Positions 53,600 to 62,264 of a stretch of 64,000 nt of DNA are shown in pieces. The first letter of the stretch is position 1, and each line of letters starts with the position of its first letter. Origin of the DNA: Marivivens sp. (GTDB taxonomy: Bacteria; Pseudomonadota; Alphaproteobacteria; Rhodobacterales; Rhodobacteraceae); NCBI GenBank assembly GCA_024642115.1, contig JAHEBU010000001.1, forward strand, positions 310,001-374,000. Reading direction: 5' to 3'. The notes beneath the pieces were generated by a model. It was given only the letters and a program-made list of their open reading frames with translations, did no database searches and was not told where the DNA came from. A program made the translations under genes and the position numbers.

Positions 53600-54277
53600 T
53601 CACTTCCGCCGCCAGCTTGCGAACCACCGCGAAATCCCGCTTGTCCGCTTGGCGGCACCGGCTTCGACCTCGTCCCACTTATGACTGGCGCTGTCGACCA
53701 GCGGATCAACGGTCCGCTCGCGGAACTGGAACCAGGCGGCGCGGACAAAGCCATAGGCGATGGCCAGAAACACGAAGAACCCGATGTTGAACCACGGAAT
53801 GATCGTGACGTCGGGGCTGGCGATCGGTTTGATCGACACGGCGTTGGGATAGATGGAAAAGAACCGGTTGCGCCAGCCGTAATGGGTCACGACGACCCAC
53901 TGAGGTGCAGCAGCGGTGGACACGTTGGCGCTGGCAATGGCCTGCAGGTCGGAACTGTCGAACTTGAAATAGGGCGGCCAGATCCACCCGGTATCCTCGT
54001 TGCGATAGACCATCACGCCGTAGCTGTCGCGGGGAATGAACCCCAGCAGAAAGGTGTTGCGCTTTTCCACGTTGATCAGACGCAGGTCGCGGGTCGGCTG
54101 GGCCGAATTGCCACTGTCGGCCTGCGCATAGAAAATCTTGTTCCAGCCGGAAAAGTCGGTGCGGATGATCTCGGTCCCGGTCACCCGGCCGATATCGTGC
54201 TGAGGCAGGACGTAATGGAGCAGGCTCCACACCAGCAACAGGACCAACGCCCGGAATGTCATCTTGATATAGCGCAT
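53600..54277 (-). CDS. DUF1523 family membrane protein
   Basis: A 225-residue protein with an N-terminal membrane helix (about 7-25), a periplasmic domain (about 28-160, including TDFSGWNKIFYAQADSG, NTFLLGFIPRDSYGVMVYRNEDTGW, WVVVTHYGWRNRFFSIYPNAVSI), a second helix (about 166-184) and a basic cytoplasmic tail ending FASWRRK. This fits DUF1523, known in Rhodobacteraceae. It is the last gene of the AAA+ cluster, 10 bases after its neighbour. Confidence 0.85.
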   Translation of the reverse strand: MRYIKMTFRALVLLLVWSLLHYVLPQHDIGRVTGTEIIRTDFSGWNKIFYAQADSGNSAQPTRDLRLINVEKRNTFLLGFIPRDSYGVMVYRNEDTGWIWPPYFKFDSSDLQAIASANVSTAAAPQWVVVTHYGWRNRFFSIYPNAVSIKPIASPDVTIIPWFNIGFFVFLAIAYGFVRAAWFQFRERTVDPLVDSASHKWDEVEAGAAKRTSGISRWFASWRRK

Positions 54278-54287
54278 GGGTCGCCCT

Positions 54288-54563
54288 TCAGTTCGCGTTG
54301 ATCACATACAGGATGATCGCCACCGCGACCGTCGGCACCACATAAACCAGCAGGATCAGCTTTCGGCGGAACCCGTGGTAATACTTCTGCATCCCGTCCT
54401 CGATATAGGCGGTGCGGGCGGCGGCGTCAGCCCCCGAAGGAGGATTGGCATCCCACTGCTTTTCCAGCTTCTCCCGACGGACCGATCTGGAATAAAGCGA
54501 CACCGAAAAATAGATTACGGTCAAGGCGATCAGCCCGACGATAAGCAGTTTGAAAAACGCCAC
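54288..54563 (-). CDS. small two-helix membrane protein of the AAA+ cluster
   Basis: A 91-residue protein starting at a GTG. It has one N-terminal helix (about 4-25), a charged middle (SVRREKLEKQWDANPPSGADAAARTAYIEDGMQKYYHGFRRK) and a C-terminal helix (about 68-87). Both ends would lie on the same side. Family unknown. It lies three bases after the 451-residue protein gene. Confidence 0.75.
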   Translation of the reverse strand: MAFFKLLIVGLIALTVIYFSVSLYSRSVRREKLEKQWDANPPSGADAAARTAYIEDGMQKYYHGFRRKLILLVYVVPTVAVAIILYVINAN

Positions 54564-54566
54564 CCG

Positions 54567-55922
54567 CTATTTCCTTTTCACAGCGCCCCAGGGGCCGACC
54601 AGATCGACGATATCCCGTTTCGGGACCGGGGGCGGCTCGGTCGGCCCATCCACGGGGTCAGGATGGCCAAACAGGGTCGCCCGCGTTCCCACTTTGTCCA
54701 CCATATACGCATTCGCCAGAAAGTCTGCCACATAGGCCTGCTTGGCATCGGGCCATGTGGCATAGGCGGCATAGAACGCCTCCTTGTGGCAGATGAACAA
54801 CTGGCGGATGTCCAGGGGGGACAATTCGGCCAGAAGCATGTTCACAAGATCGGCGTCGGCATGGCGGCTGGCCCGCAGAGTGTAGAAATAGGCGGGATGG
54901 TCGCTGTCAATTTTGGGCCACGGCCCGCCCTCCTCGGCCCAGCGGGCAAGGGCGGCCAATCCCTGCCATTCCTCGGGCAGATCGGCGGCATATTTGCGGC
55001 CCAGCGCCCGCATGTCGCGGCGGGTGGTCCCGGTCAGGGTCTCGCCCTTGTGGCTGGCCACCTCGGCCACCATGAAATCCATCTTCTGATGCAGGATCGA
55101 CGCAGCATCCAGCCCCCGCGCCTCGACAATCGGTTCGGCCAGACGATTGAGTTGCAAGAACTTGGCGATGGCCGCCCGGTCAGTGAAATCGAAGGCATGC
55201 TCGATAGGCAAAGTTCCCAGCGCCGCCTTGTCCCGGACCGCGATCAGCGCCGGATGCTCCACCCCGCGCCACAAATACAGGCCCCCGAAATGCGAGGTCC
55301 AGAAATTGTCCTGCGCAAAGCTCATCTGCTTGAGCGCGACCGGATTGCGGGTCACATCGCCCGTTTCCTTGGCCAACCCGATCATCTGACCGATCAGGAC
55401 ATCGTCCCACCACGCGTCCGGCTCGGCCTTGAACCGGTCGATCATCGCGCCCAGCCGTGCAGCGGTGGCGACTGTGCCAGCGGTCGTATCGGCCTCGACC
55501 GTGACCTTGCGAATGTCAAACAGCTTGGCCGGGGTATCGACCGCATAAACCGAATTGACCAATTCCCCCGCCACCGCATCGCGGGCAGTCAGGGCGAAGA
55601 GTTGCGGCTCGTTCTCGGTGATGAACTGGCGCAGGATGCCGCGCGAGGTTGAGAATTTGGCGTTGAGCAGCGGTGCGGTCTTTTGGTCCGTGGTCAGTAG
55701 AATGAACTGCCGGTTCACCCCGCGCGGGTTCAGATACAGATCATCGTCCAATTCATCGCCCAATTCGGGCGAATAGCCCGAGATATCGACGTGAAAATCG
55801 GTCAGCGTCGTAACCTTGCCCGTCAACGACTTGAGCGCGCGGTTATACCGTTCGACCAGAACCGGACTGTCGACCGGGATCAAGTTGCCGAACATCAGGC
55901 CCTTTTCGATGAGGTATTTCAC
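54567..55922 (-). CDS. unknown protein of the AAA+ cluster
   Basis: A 451-residue, mostly soluble protein from a GTG at 55922, which overlaps the stop of the upstream gene (GTGA). It begins MKYLIEKGLMFGNLIPVDSPVLVERYNRALKSL and has a segment DLYLNPRGVNRQFILLTTDQKTAPLLNAKFSTSRGILRQFI. No signal peptide, nucleotide motif or membrane helix is evident. Family not recognised. Likely cytoplasmic; its tight coupling to the membrane-protein and ATPase genes suggests a shared complex. The long frame upstream of 55922 is a shadow. Confidence 0.82.
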   Translation of the reverse strand: MKYLIEKGLMFGNLIPVDSPVLVERYNRALKSLTGKVTTLTDFHVDISGYSPELGDELDDDLYLNPRGVNRQFILLTTDQKTAPLLNAKFSTSRGILRQFITENEPQLFALTARDAVAGELVNSVYAVDTPAKLFDIRKVTVEADTTAGTVATAARLGAMIDRFKAEPDAWWDDVLIGQMIGLAKETGDVTRNPVALKQMSFAQDNFWTSHFGGLYLWRGVEHPALIAVRDKAALGTLPIEHAFDFTDRAAIAKFLQLNRLAEPIVEARGLDAASILHQKMDFMVAEVASHKGETLTGTTRRDMRALGRKYAADLPEEWQGLAALARWAEEGGPWPKIDSDHPAYFYTLRASRHADADLVNMLLAELSPLDIRQLFICHKEAFYAAYATWPDAKQAYVADFLANAYMVDKVGTRATLFGHPDPVDGPTEPPPVPKRDIVDLVGPWGAVKRK

Positions 55923-56272
55923 CACGTTTCCTTTACCCAGTGCTTTGGCAATCCGGCGACCGACAGGATCATGATCGGCCCCCAGAGCAGGGCCGATATG
56001 GACCCCAGCCGCAGGAAATACATCACCCCCGGCATGATCCCCGCCTCGAATATCGACCCCACCGGAAAGCCCTGAAACCAGTAAAGCAGGACAAAAAAGC
56101 CCATACCGGCGACCATCATCAGACAGGCCGCCACAAACGCCAGGACGATCAGCGGGCGCACCCCCTCTGGCCAGAACAGGGCCAGCAATTTCGGCACGAC
56201 CCAGCCCAGCGCCGCCAGACAGATCGCGGGCAACAACAGCCCGTCCGAAAACGCTTGGCCGATGCCGGTCAT
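55919..56272 (-). CDS. small four-helix membrane protein of the AAA+ cluster
   Basis: A 117-residue protein with hydrophobic helices at about residues 9-30, 40-66, 72-85 and 91-108. The C-terminus is WVKETW. It overlaps the AAA+ gene upstream (ATGA) and the next gene downstream (GTGA), so all three are translationally coupled. Family unknown. Confidence 0.8.
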   Translation of the reverse strand: MTGIGQAFSDGLLLPAICLAALGWVVPKLLALFWPEGVRPLIVLAFVAACLMMVAGMGFFVLLYWFQGFPVGSIFEAGIMPGVMYFLRLGSISALLWGPIMILSVAGLPKHWVKETW

Positions 56273-58209
56273 CCCTTCGCCTCCAGATAGCGGCGCTTGG
56301 CCTCTTCCTGCCGTTCAAAATCGCGGACCATGTTGCTGATCGCCACCTCGTCCGATTTGTCGGCATAGCGGAATTCGCTGTCGGCGTAGCGGTTGATTTC
56401 CTGAATGACCATCGCGGTGGTAATCGGCTGGCGCAGGTCCTCGATCATCGCCTTCTTGGTGTCGTAAGGCTGGAACAGGAACAGGTCGGGTTCCTCCATC
56501 CACTCGTCCGGTAGCTCAAAGTCCATCGCCCGGACCTTGACCGCGTCGGTGATGTTCTTGATCGCACGACCGGTGAACCGGGGATCGGCCTCCTGAATGG
56601 CTTTCAGATAGGTTCCCAGCTTGGCAATCGTATCCAGTGCGCCCAGATCGCGGTCCACCTTGTCGAACACCTTGAGCAGCCCTTCTTCGTGCGGCCGCGA
56701 ATGGCCCTCGAAACTGGCGGCGACGGCCTTTTTGATCTCTTGCGCGGCGAACAGGGTGTGATCGCCCACCGGGATCTTGTGGTTCTTGCCCAAAAGCAGC
56801 GACAGGATGTCGATGTAATCGTCCCGCGTCTGCGGGCCGTCCACCAGAAACCGCGCCCCCGCCCGCTGGCGCAGGGCATCGTCGACATTCTCGGGATAGT
56901 TGGAAAACATCCCAAACGTGCAGTTGCCCCGGACCACGGTGTTGGCCCCGGCAAAACTCTCCATCAGGACAGCGGTAATCTCCAACTGCCCCGCACTCGA
57001 CTGGCGGTCGCCGCGCTTGCCCGCCAATTGGTCGATGTCGTCGATGGTGCCAAAGCCGATGACGGCCGGATCAATGATCGACGTGATGAACGCCTTGGCA
57101 TTCTGCCCCGATTTGCCCTGATAGCTGTCGATATTGTCGGTGGACAGGTTCTGATAGCGGAACGGATAGCCCGCCACCTGACAATAGCCGTTGATCAGCC
57201 CCGCCATCATCTGGATCAGCGTGGTCTTGCCGGTCCCCGGCGCGCCGTCCCCCATAAAGGTAAAGATGAACCCGCCCAGTTCGGCAAACGGGTTCAGCTT
57301 GCGGTCGAAATCATAGGCCATGATCATCTTGGCCAGCTTCATCGCCTGATACTTGGCGATATGGTTGCCCACGACCTCGTGCGGGGTCTTGAAGGTCATG
57401 GTCAGGGTGCTGCCCTTGGCCGCACGGGCGGGGCTGAAGCCCTGCACCGTGAACTGATCCGCCTCGACCCGCCAATGGGCAGCGGTGAACGGCTCCAGCC
57501 GACCTGCGGTGCTGGCGCGGGCGGCGACCTTGTCCATCAGCGCCTCGGCAAAGGCCAGCGCCACGGCCACCAGCCGGGTGTCGCTGCTGGCGAGCCCCGC
57601 AATATCCTGATCCAGTTCCCAAAGGACACCGTGCAAGGCAAGCTGCGCATTGTCGGTCAGAACCTCCTCGACCTCGCCGATCTCGACAGTCTCAGACCCG
57701 GCATGCGGGGCCAATTGAAACGACAACGACGACGCAAAGACATACAGCGTCACCAGCGCCTCGGCGGTCAGCAATTCGGAAAACTCAGACGTCCGGGCGG
57801 GCGGCAAGGCGCCCTCCAGATTGGCCCGCTTGAGATCGCGCAACCCCGTCCGCTCGGCATACTGATCGGCCACGGCCAACGCCACGGCCAGCGCACGGCG
57901 CAAGGCCTGCAAAACGGTGGCCTGCAACGGCGACATCAACCCCTCGCCCGCCTCCATCGCCTCGATCCGGGCGGCGATCTGGATGCCTTCGGTCCGGGCA
58001 ACGCGGCGGGTGACCAGACCGGGGGTCGTGCTGCGAAAGGCGCGGCGTGTGCCGATCCCCGGCGACCGCTCGACCGGGGCGGCCCCGGCGACCGACGCCA
58101 CAGCGATCCGCGGCGCATGATCGAACCCCTCCAAAAGGGCCAAGGCGGCGGGGTATTGCTTGCGAATATCCTCTTCGCGCAATTCCATCTGATCGGTCGT
58201 CTGGCTCAT
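56269..58209 (-). CDS. AAA+ ATPase of an uncharacterised cluster
   Basis: A 646-residue protein. The N-terminal 270 residues are mostly helical with no recognised domain (ALQALRRALAVALAVADQY; SELLTAEALVTLYVFASSLSF). The AAA+ module spans about 285-600: Walker A GDGAPGTGKTT at 320-330, Walker B-like FGTIDDID at 386-393 with Asp-Asp where Asp-Glu is usual, sensor 1 around Asn437 in FSNYPENV, and an Arg finger candidate in ALRQRAGARF (445-454). A C-terminal helical part follows. Not a protease (no HExxH or Ser/Lys centre). It is coupled to small membrane proteins, so a membrane-remodelling or assembly role is possible. Cellular function unknown. Confidence 0.88.
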   Translation of the reverse strand: MSQTTDQMELREEDIRKQYPAALALLEGFDHAPRIAVASVAGAAPVERSPGIGTRRAFRSTTPGLVTRRVARTEGIQIAARIEAMEAGEGLMSPLQATVLQALRRALAVALAVADQYAERTGLRDLKRANLEGALPPARTSEFSELLTAEALVTLYVFASSLSFQLAPHAGSETVEIGEVEEVLTDNAQLALHGVLWELDQDIAGLASSDTRLVAVALAFAEALMDKVAARASTAGRLEPFTAAHWRVEADQFTVQGFSPARAAKGSTLTMTFKTPHEVVGNHIAKYQAMKLAKMIMAYDFDRKLNPFAELGGFIFTFMGDGAPGTGKTTLIQMMAGLINGYCQVAGYPFRYQNLSTDNIDSYQGKSGQNAKAFITSIIDPAVIGFGTIDDIDQLAGKRGDRQSSAGQLEITAVLMESFAGANTVVRGNCTFGMFSNYPENVDDALRQRAGARFLVDGPQTRDDYIDILSLLLGKNHKIPVGDHTLFAAQEIKKAVAASFEGHSRPHEEGLLKVFDKVDRDLGALDTIAKLGTYLKAIQEADPRFTGRAIKNITDAVKVRAMDFELPDEWMEEPDLFLFQPYDTKKAMIEDLRQPITTAMVIQEINRYADSEFRYADKSDEVAISNMVRDFERQEEAKRRYLEAKG

Positions 58210-58225
58210 AGGCTGGGTCTTTCCA

Positions 58226-58546
58226 TCAAGGGGACATCACGAATTCTTCGGCCACGACCCCGATCAGAACCCCGTCCTCGGCATCATAGTATACATATCG
58301 GTCGCCCCCCGCGACGAGCCAATATCCGACCCACCGCGTGAGGCACCCGTCAAGATCGACCGGCGGGCCAAAGGGGCGGCCTGCCGAAAACGCCGGCGCC
58401 AACGGGGCCTGACGCAGGGCCTCAACACTGCTCCCTGGTGGATGGGCGGCGGTCATACCCGCGCGAAACACCTCGACATCAACCAGCGGGACACAGTCGG
58501 CCAACGGGGGCAAAAGCAAACCAAGGCAGGCTTCTCCCCCCGTCAT
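58226..58546 (-). CDS. small unknown protein of the AAA+ cluster
   Basis: A 106-residue protein from the ATG at 58546, with GAGG seven bases upstream; an ATG at 58567 is also in frame. Soluble, with EACLGLLLPPLADCVPLVDVEVFRAG near the N-terminus, and DGCLTRWVGYWLVAGGDRYVYYDAEDGVLIGVVAEEFV at the end. It lies 16 bases upstream of the AAA+ gene. Family not recognised. Confidence 0.65.
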   Translation of the reverse strand: MTGGEACLGLLLPPLADCVPLVDVEVFRAGMTAAHPPGSSVEALRQAPLAPAFSAGRPFGPPVDLDGCLTRWVGYWLVAGGDRYVYYDAEDGVLIGVVAEEFVMSP

Positions 58547-58572
58547 CCTGATCCCTCGGCTCCCCATGTTCC

Positions 58573-58605
58573 GTTCACCTTGCAATAACAACTCCCGCCG
58601 GAGGC
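58573..58605. repeat. intergenic repeat, family B, copy 3
   Basis: GTTCACCTTGCAATAACAA followed by CTCCCGCCGGAGGC: the same 33 bases as at 13738. It lies between two genes of the AAA+ cluster, just upstream of the small gene at 58226-58546. Confidence 0.9.
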
Positions 58606-58652
58606 ATCTTCGGCCTCTGCCGATGCGCAACCTGCTGACAGGGTCGCCAGCT

Positions 58653-58678
58653 GTAAGGTGGGTTTCAACCCACCCTAC
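58653..58678. repeat. REP-like palindrome, family A, copy 5
   Basis: GTAAGGTGGGTT facing AACCCACCCTAC (one mismatch). The CTA at 58675-58677 in its right arm is, on the minus strand, the TAG stop of the 373-residue protein gene. It is 47 bases from a family B repeat. Confidence 0.9.
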
Positions 58679-59796
58679 CTGTAACTCAGCACCCGGCCCT
58701 GCGCGCCCACGACAAACTTGCGCACATCCGAAAACCCCGGCGGGTTCAATTCGGCCAGCGCCTGATAGGGGCGTTCGGGCAGGATGATCGACCGGTCCAT
58801 GCGGGTGGCGCCCGTTTCGGCCCCACGCCCGGCAAAGGGGTCCAGGGCGAACACCTGGCGCTCGACGGTGCCAAACCAGCCCGACTTGACCGACTCGACG
58901 CGCTCGCTCACCAGATCCTCGGTCGTCCAGACCAGCGCCCAATCCTCGCCGTCAGGGGAATTGGCGGCCTCCAGCACTTCGCGCAACGGGCCCTGCTGGC
59001 TGGTAAAGGCATGGGAATACATCGGGCCGATGTGAAACCGGCGCAGACGGATCGGATGCAGGTCGTCGAAATCCTCGTCAAAGCCCTTGGCGATGGTCAA
59101 CAGCTTCAATCCGCCCACCGACTGGGCCATCAGGTGGCGCTGGGCCTCGGGCCAACGTCGTTCATCCTTGGGCAGGCCGACCTTGCCGGTATCCTCGACC
59201 TCCATCAGATAGATCGTGGGCAGGTTGATCTGGCTGTCATAGACGGCCCAGTGCAGCTGAAACCGCCTGCGCCCGGCAAACTCGCCCAGCCAGACCGACT
59301 GCGGATCGTTGCGGGCCCAATACATCTCGCCCTTGACCAGTTCCTGGTAATACAGGCGCTGGGACAAGGCGTATTGCAGCTTGGTGGGGATTTCCTGAGC
59401 GCCGACGATGCTGCGGATCATCTGATCCTTGAGCGCCTCGACCGAAGGCATTTCCTCCAGATGACGCGGAGCCTGCAAGGCGTCATTGGCCATCTCGAGA
59501 AGTTCGGAGTAAACCGGAAACCCGCTCTCTACCCGATCGAACGTCAACTGGCCGGCGTGGGCGAACCGACCGGCAAAGTGATATTTGTAAGCCAGCGCCC
59601 TGAACGTGTAATTCAGGCCAATCAGATACCGGGCAATGGCGGCGGTATCCTCGCGGGAAAACCGGCCCTCGGCCTCCATCACGGCGGCAACCTTACCCAG
59701 ATAGCCGGTAATCTTTTCGAACTTGCCGAAATAACGCCGGGTGACGGCGGTATCCTCCATCCGGAAATAGTCAAGCGGGGTGGTCAGGTCAGCCAT
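58675..59796 (-). CDS. unknown protein of the AAA+ cluster
   Basis: A 373-residue soluble protein, no signal peptide. It begins MADLTTPLDYFRMEDTAVTRRYFGKFEKITGYLGKV, continues helical (ARYLIGLNYTFRALAYKYHFAGRFAHAGQLTF), and has a mixed C-terminal half (DFDDLHPIRLRRFHIGPMYSHAFTSQQGPL, then a region ending VVGAQGRVLSYR). No motif for an enzyme class was found. It lies 38 bases after the coiled-coil protein gene with a REP between. The stop codon lies inside a second REP. Confidence 0.8.
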   Translation of the reverse strand: MADLTTPLDYFRMEDTAVTRRYFGKFEKITGYLGKVAAVMEAEGRFSREDTAAIARYLIGLNYTFRALAYKYHFAGRFAHAGQLTFDRVESGFPVYSELLEMANDALQAPRHLEEMPSVEALKDQMIRSIVGAQEIPTKLQYALSQRLYYQELVKGEMYWARNDPQSVWLGEFAGRRRFQLHWAVYDSQINLPTIYLMEVEDTGKVGLPKDERRWPEAQRHLMAQSVGGLKLLTIAKGFDEDFDDLHPIRLRRFHIGPMYSHAFTSQQGPLREVLEAANSPDGEDWALVWTTEDLVSERVESVKSGWFGTVERQVFALDPFAGRGAETGATRMDRSIILPERPYQALAELNPPGFSDVRKFVVGAQGRVLSYR

Positions 59797-59807
59797 AGGT
59801 CAAGCCC

Positions 59808-59830
59808 GTAGGGTGGGTGAAACCCACCGC
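59808..59830. repeat. REP-like palindrome, family A, copy 6
   Basis: GTAGGGTGGGT facing ACCCACC: a shorter, degenerate copy five bases from the stop codon of the coiled-coil protein gene (59835) and 11 bases from the start of the next gene. Confidence 0.75.
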
Positions 59831-59834
59831 GCGT

Positions 59835-60917
59835 TCACTCCCCGGCCCCATACAGGTTCTTGTCATGCTTCTCGACGATCTTCTGGAACCGGCGGGCAAA
59901 CCGCTCGTCGGCCTTGGCCTTTTCCTCCAGCACCTTGCGGGCGAACACCATGTGGTCCTCGTGCGCCTCCAGCATATCGGCCATCCGGGCGTTGGTAGCA
60001 GCACCGATGCCTGCCATGGCGGTCTGCGCCTCCTGATCGGTCTTGACCCCGATCTCGTTGATGCGGTGGGCCACGTCCTGTTGCTGAGCAGTTTTCAGCG
60101 ACTTGGACAGGGCGTCATACAGAACGACCCGCTGCTTGGTATCGGTCTGCAACTTGTTGATCAGGACCATCTGGGTCGCCGCCTGATTTTGCAGGGAATC
60201 CACCCAGGTCTTGCCCTTTTCGATATAGCGCTCCAGCGTCTGCGACTTGGCAAGCTTGACCTGCTCGTCCTGCACCAGCGCGTTGTATTTCACATTCAGA
60301 TCGGCCAACTGGGTCTCAAGCTGAGTGCGCTTGGCGGCGTCCTGCTCCATTGAAATCTGGTTTTCCAGCGCGATGATCTTGGGATCCATTGCCAGGATTT
60401 CCGCCCGCGCGGCCTCAAGTTCGCCCACCGTGAATTCGCGGTCGTCCAGCGTGCCGACCAGATTCGACTCGACCCTCGTCTTTTGTTCGTTCAGCACGTT
60501 CAACTGGTTCTGCAACAGCTTGGTGATGATGTCGGACTTGGAAATCAGGTCCTGCAACTTGTCATCAATGGACGCGGTGCGCATCCGTTCCTGCCGCATC
60601 GAATCGGCCTTGGCGGCGGAAAAGATGCCGATGAACGACTCCATCCCGGTCTTGGACCGCATCTCGTCAAAGTCCTTGGAAAAGGCCGAGGTCACATCGT
60701 CCAGCCCCATGATCAGCTCGGCGATATTGGCGTTCATGAGGTCCGTATGGGCATGCACGTCCGACAGCGTGGCATTTTCGATATCCATACTGATATCGGT
60801 CCCCTCGGCCATCTTCTGACGGGCGGTCTCTATCCGGCTGGTCAGTGCGGTGATCTTAGACTGGGCCTCCGACACCTGCTCCTGCGATTTCTGAATCTGG
60901 GCCTCGAAATCGGACAT
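59835..60917 (-). CDS. coiled-coil protein of the AAA+ cluster
   Basis: A 360-residue, almost fully alpha-helical protein with long heptad-like runs (MSDFEAQIQKSQEQVSEAQSKITALTSRIET; LENQISMEQDAAKRTQLETQLADLN). No signal peptide or membrane helix. The overall look is weakly reminiscent of TelA/KlaA (toxic-anion resistance) or PspA-like scaffold proteins, but no diagnostic motif was found. It is the first gene of the cluster; its leader runs from 60918 to 61040. It may form a cytoplasmic filament or scaffold acting with the AAA+ ATPase. Confidence 0.8.
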   Translation of the reverse strand: MSDFEAQIQKSQEQVSEAQSKITALTSRIETARQKMAEGTDISMDIENATLSDVHAHTDLMNANIAELIMGLDDVTSAFSKDFDEMRSKTGMESFIGIFSAAKADSMRQERMRTASIDDKLQDLISKSDIITKLLQNQLNVLNEQKTRVESNLVGTLDDREFTVGELEAARAEILAMDPKIIALENQISMEQDAAKRTQLETQLADLNVKYNALVQDEQVKLAKSQTLERYIEKGKTWVDSLQNQAATQMVLINKLQTDTKQRVVLYDALSKSLKTAQQQDVAHRINEIGVKTDQEAQTAMAGIGAATNARMADMLEAHEDHMVFARKVLEEKAKADERFARRFQKIVEKHDKNLYGAGE

Positions 60918-61040
60918 GGACTTGCTCCTCGTGCAAAAAATGACTTTTCTCAGGTGGGGATGCTAGAACAGTTCGCAAGAACGGGCCAACCGATTTAGAT
61001 CCATCGCGCCCCAAAATCGACACCACGGCGGAGATTGCCT

Positions 61041-61385
61041 GTGACCATCCCCCTGCTGCCCATCCTCCCTGATGGAATCACGCCCGAATCCGGCGCGCCT
61101 GCGCCCGACCGGTTGATCTCGGGCAACCCCGTATTCACCACCTGGAACGTCGAAGAGGCAGACGGCCTGTTCGCCGGCATCTGGCGCTCCACCCCCGGCA
61201 AATGGAGGATCGTCTATGACGAATGGGAATATTGCCGGATCCTGTCGGGCGTTTCGATCCTGACGGATGAAAACGGCACCGCCCGCCGTGTCGGGGCGGG
61301 CGATGCGTTCGTACTGCGGCCGGGCTTTGCCGGGACGTGGGAGGTGGTCGAGACCACGACCAAGGACTACGTCATCCGGCTTTAA
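61041..61385 (+). CDS. cupin domain protein
   Basis: A 114-residue small cupin from a GTG at 61041, with GGAG eight bases upstream. The core resembles the EutQ-like/DUF861 cupins: GIWRSTPGKWRIVYDEWEYCRILSGVSILTDENGTARRVGAGDAFVLRPGFAGTWEVVETTTKDYVI. There are few His residues, so metal binding is doubtful. It is divergent from the coiled-coil gene and overlaps the end of the convergent L,D-transpeptidase by four bases. Confidence 0.88.
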   Translation: MTIPLLPILPDGITPESGAPAPDRLISGNPVFTTWNVEEADGLFAGIWRSTPGKWRIVYDEWEYCRILSGVSILTDENGTARRVGAGDAFVLRPGFAGTWEVVETTTKDYVIRL

Positions 61386-62224
61386 CCAGTGGTGGCCTGC
61401 GCGTCCTCGTCAAACGGGATGGGATCGCCATTGGCATCAAACGCCGGATGGTCGGCGGCCACGGCAGCCGGGCCCAGCAATTCCTCGGGCGACACGATCT
61501 TGGGCGGCAGTTCGACGCCGCGCGGGCTGTAATCCGCACCTTCCAGCCGCAGCGAATCCGCCTCGGTCCGGATGACGACACGGGTGCCAGAGGCAACGCG
61601 GTCATACAGATCGATGATGTCGTGGTTGAACATTCGAATGCAGCCAGCCGACCCCGAATTGCCGATCGACCCAAGGTCGTTGGTGCCGTGGATGCGGTAA
61701 TAGCTGTCGCGGCCATTGCGATACAGATACAGCGCCCGCGCGCCCAGCGGGCTGCGAAGCCCCCCCGGAATACCGTTGCGGAACGGGCCATAAACCTCGG
61801 GTTCGCTGCGCAGCATGTTGGCAGTGGGCTGCCATCCGGGCCAATGGGCCTTGCGGCCGATGACCGCGTTGCCCCGCAGGGATTTGCCCTCGCGGCCGAC
61901 GGCGATGGGGTAGCGGATCGCCGTGCCGTCGCCGTTCACATAATACAGGAACTTGGCATAGGGGTCGATTTCGATGGTGTCAGGGCCGACATCGCCGGTG
62001 TAGAGAACGACAAACCGGCGGTTCGGCTCGACCAGATACTGCGACGGGACGCCGGGCAGAAGATACCCGTCATCCTCAATCGGGCCATAGCCATCCACGA
62101 ATTGCTCGGGTGGTGGGGCAACGGGCGCTTCGGGCGGCGCGGCGCAGGCGGCCACAAAGGCCAAGATCAGCAGGGACGCTAACGCGCGGGCAGACCGCGC
62201 GGCGGTGGTTGGCAGGGTAAACAT
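61382..62224 (-). CDS. L,D-transpeptidase (YkuD domain), lipoprotein
   Basis: A 280-residue protein with a lipoprotein-type signal (lipobox near VAAC, Cys27) and a Pro/Ala linker. The YkuD domain follows at about 60-215 with RNGRDSYYRIHGTNDLGSIGNSGSAGCIRMFNHDIIDLY, giving His179 and the catalytic Cys195. These enzymes link or remodel peptidoglycan, or attach lipoproteins to it, in the periplasm. The C-terminal tail (ADHPAFDANGDPI) is not part of the core. Confidence 0.93.
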   Translation of the reverse strand: MFTLPTTAARSARALASLLILAFVAACAAPPEAPVAPPPEQFVDGYGPIEDDGYLLPGVPSQYLVEPNRRFVVLYTGDVGPDTIEIDPYAKFLYYVNGDGTAIRYPIAVGREGKSLRGNAVIGRKAHWPGWQPTANMLRSEPEVYGPFRNGIPGGLRSPLGARALYLYRNGRDSYYRIHGTNDLGSIGNSGSAGCIRMFNHDIIDLYDRVASGTRVVIRTEADSLRLEGADYSPRGVELPPKIVSPEELLGPAAVAADHPAFDANGDPIPFDEDAQATTG

Positions 62225-62264
62225 GGGCAGCCTTCTGGATCACGAATCCGAACGGTCATAACAC

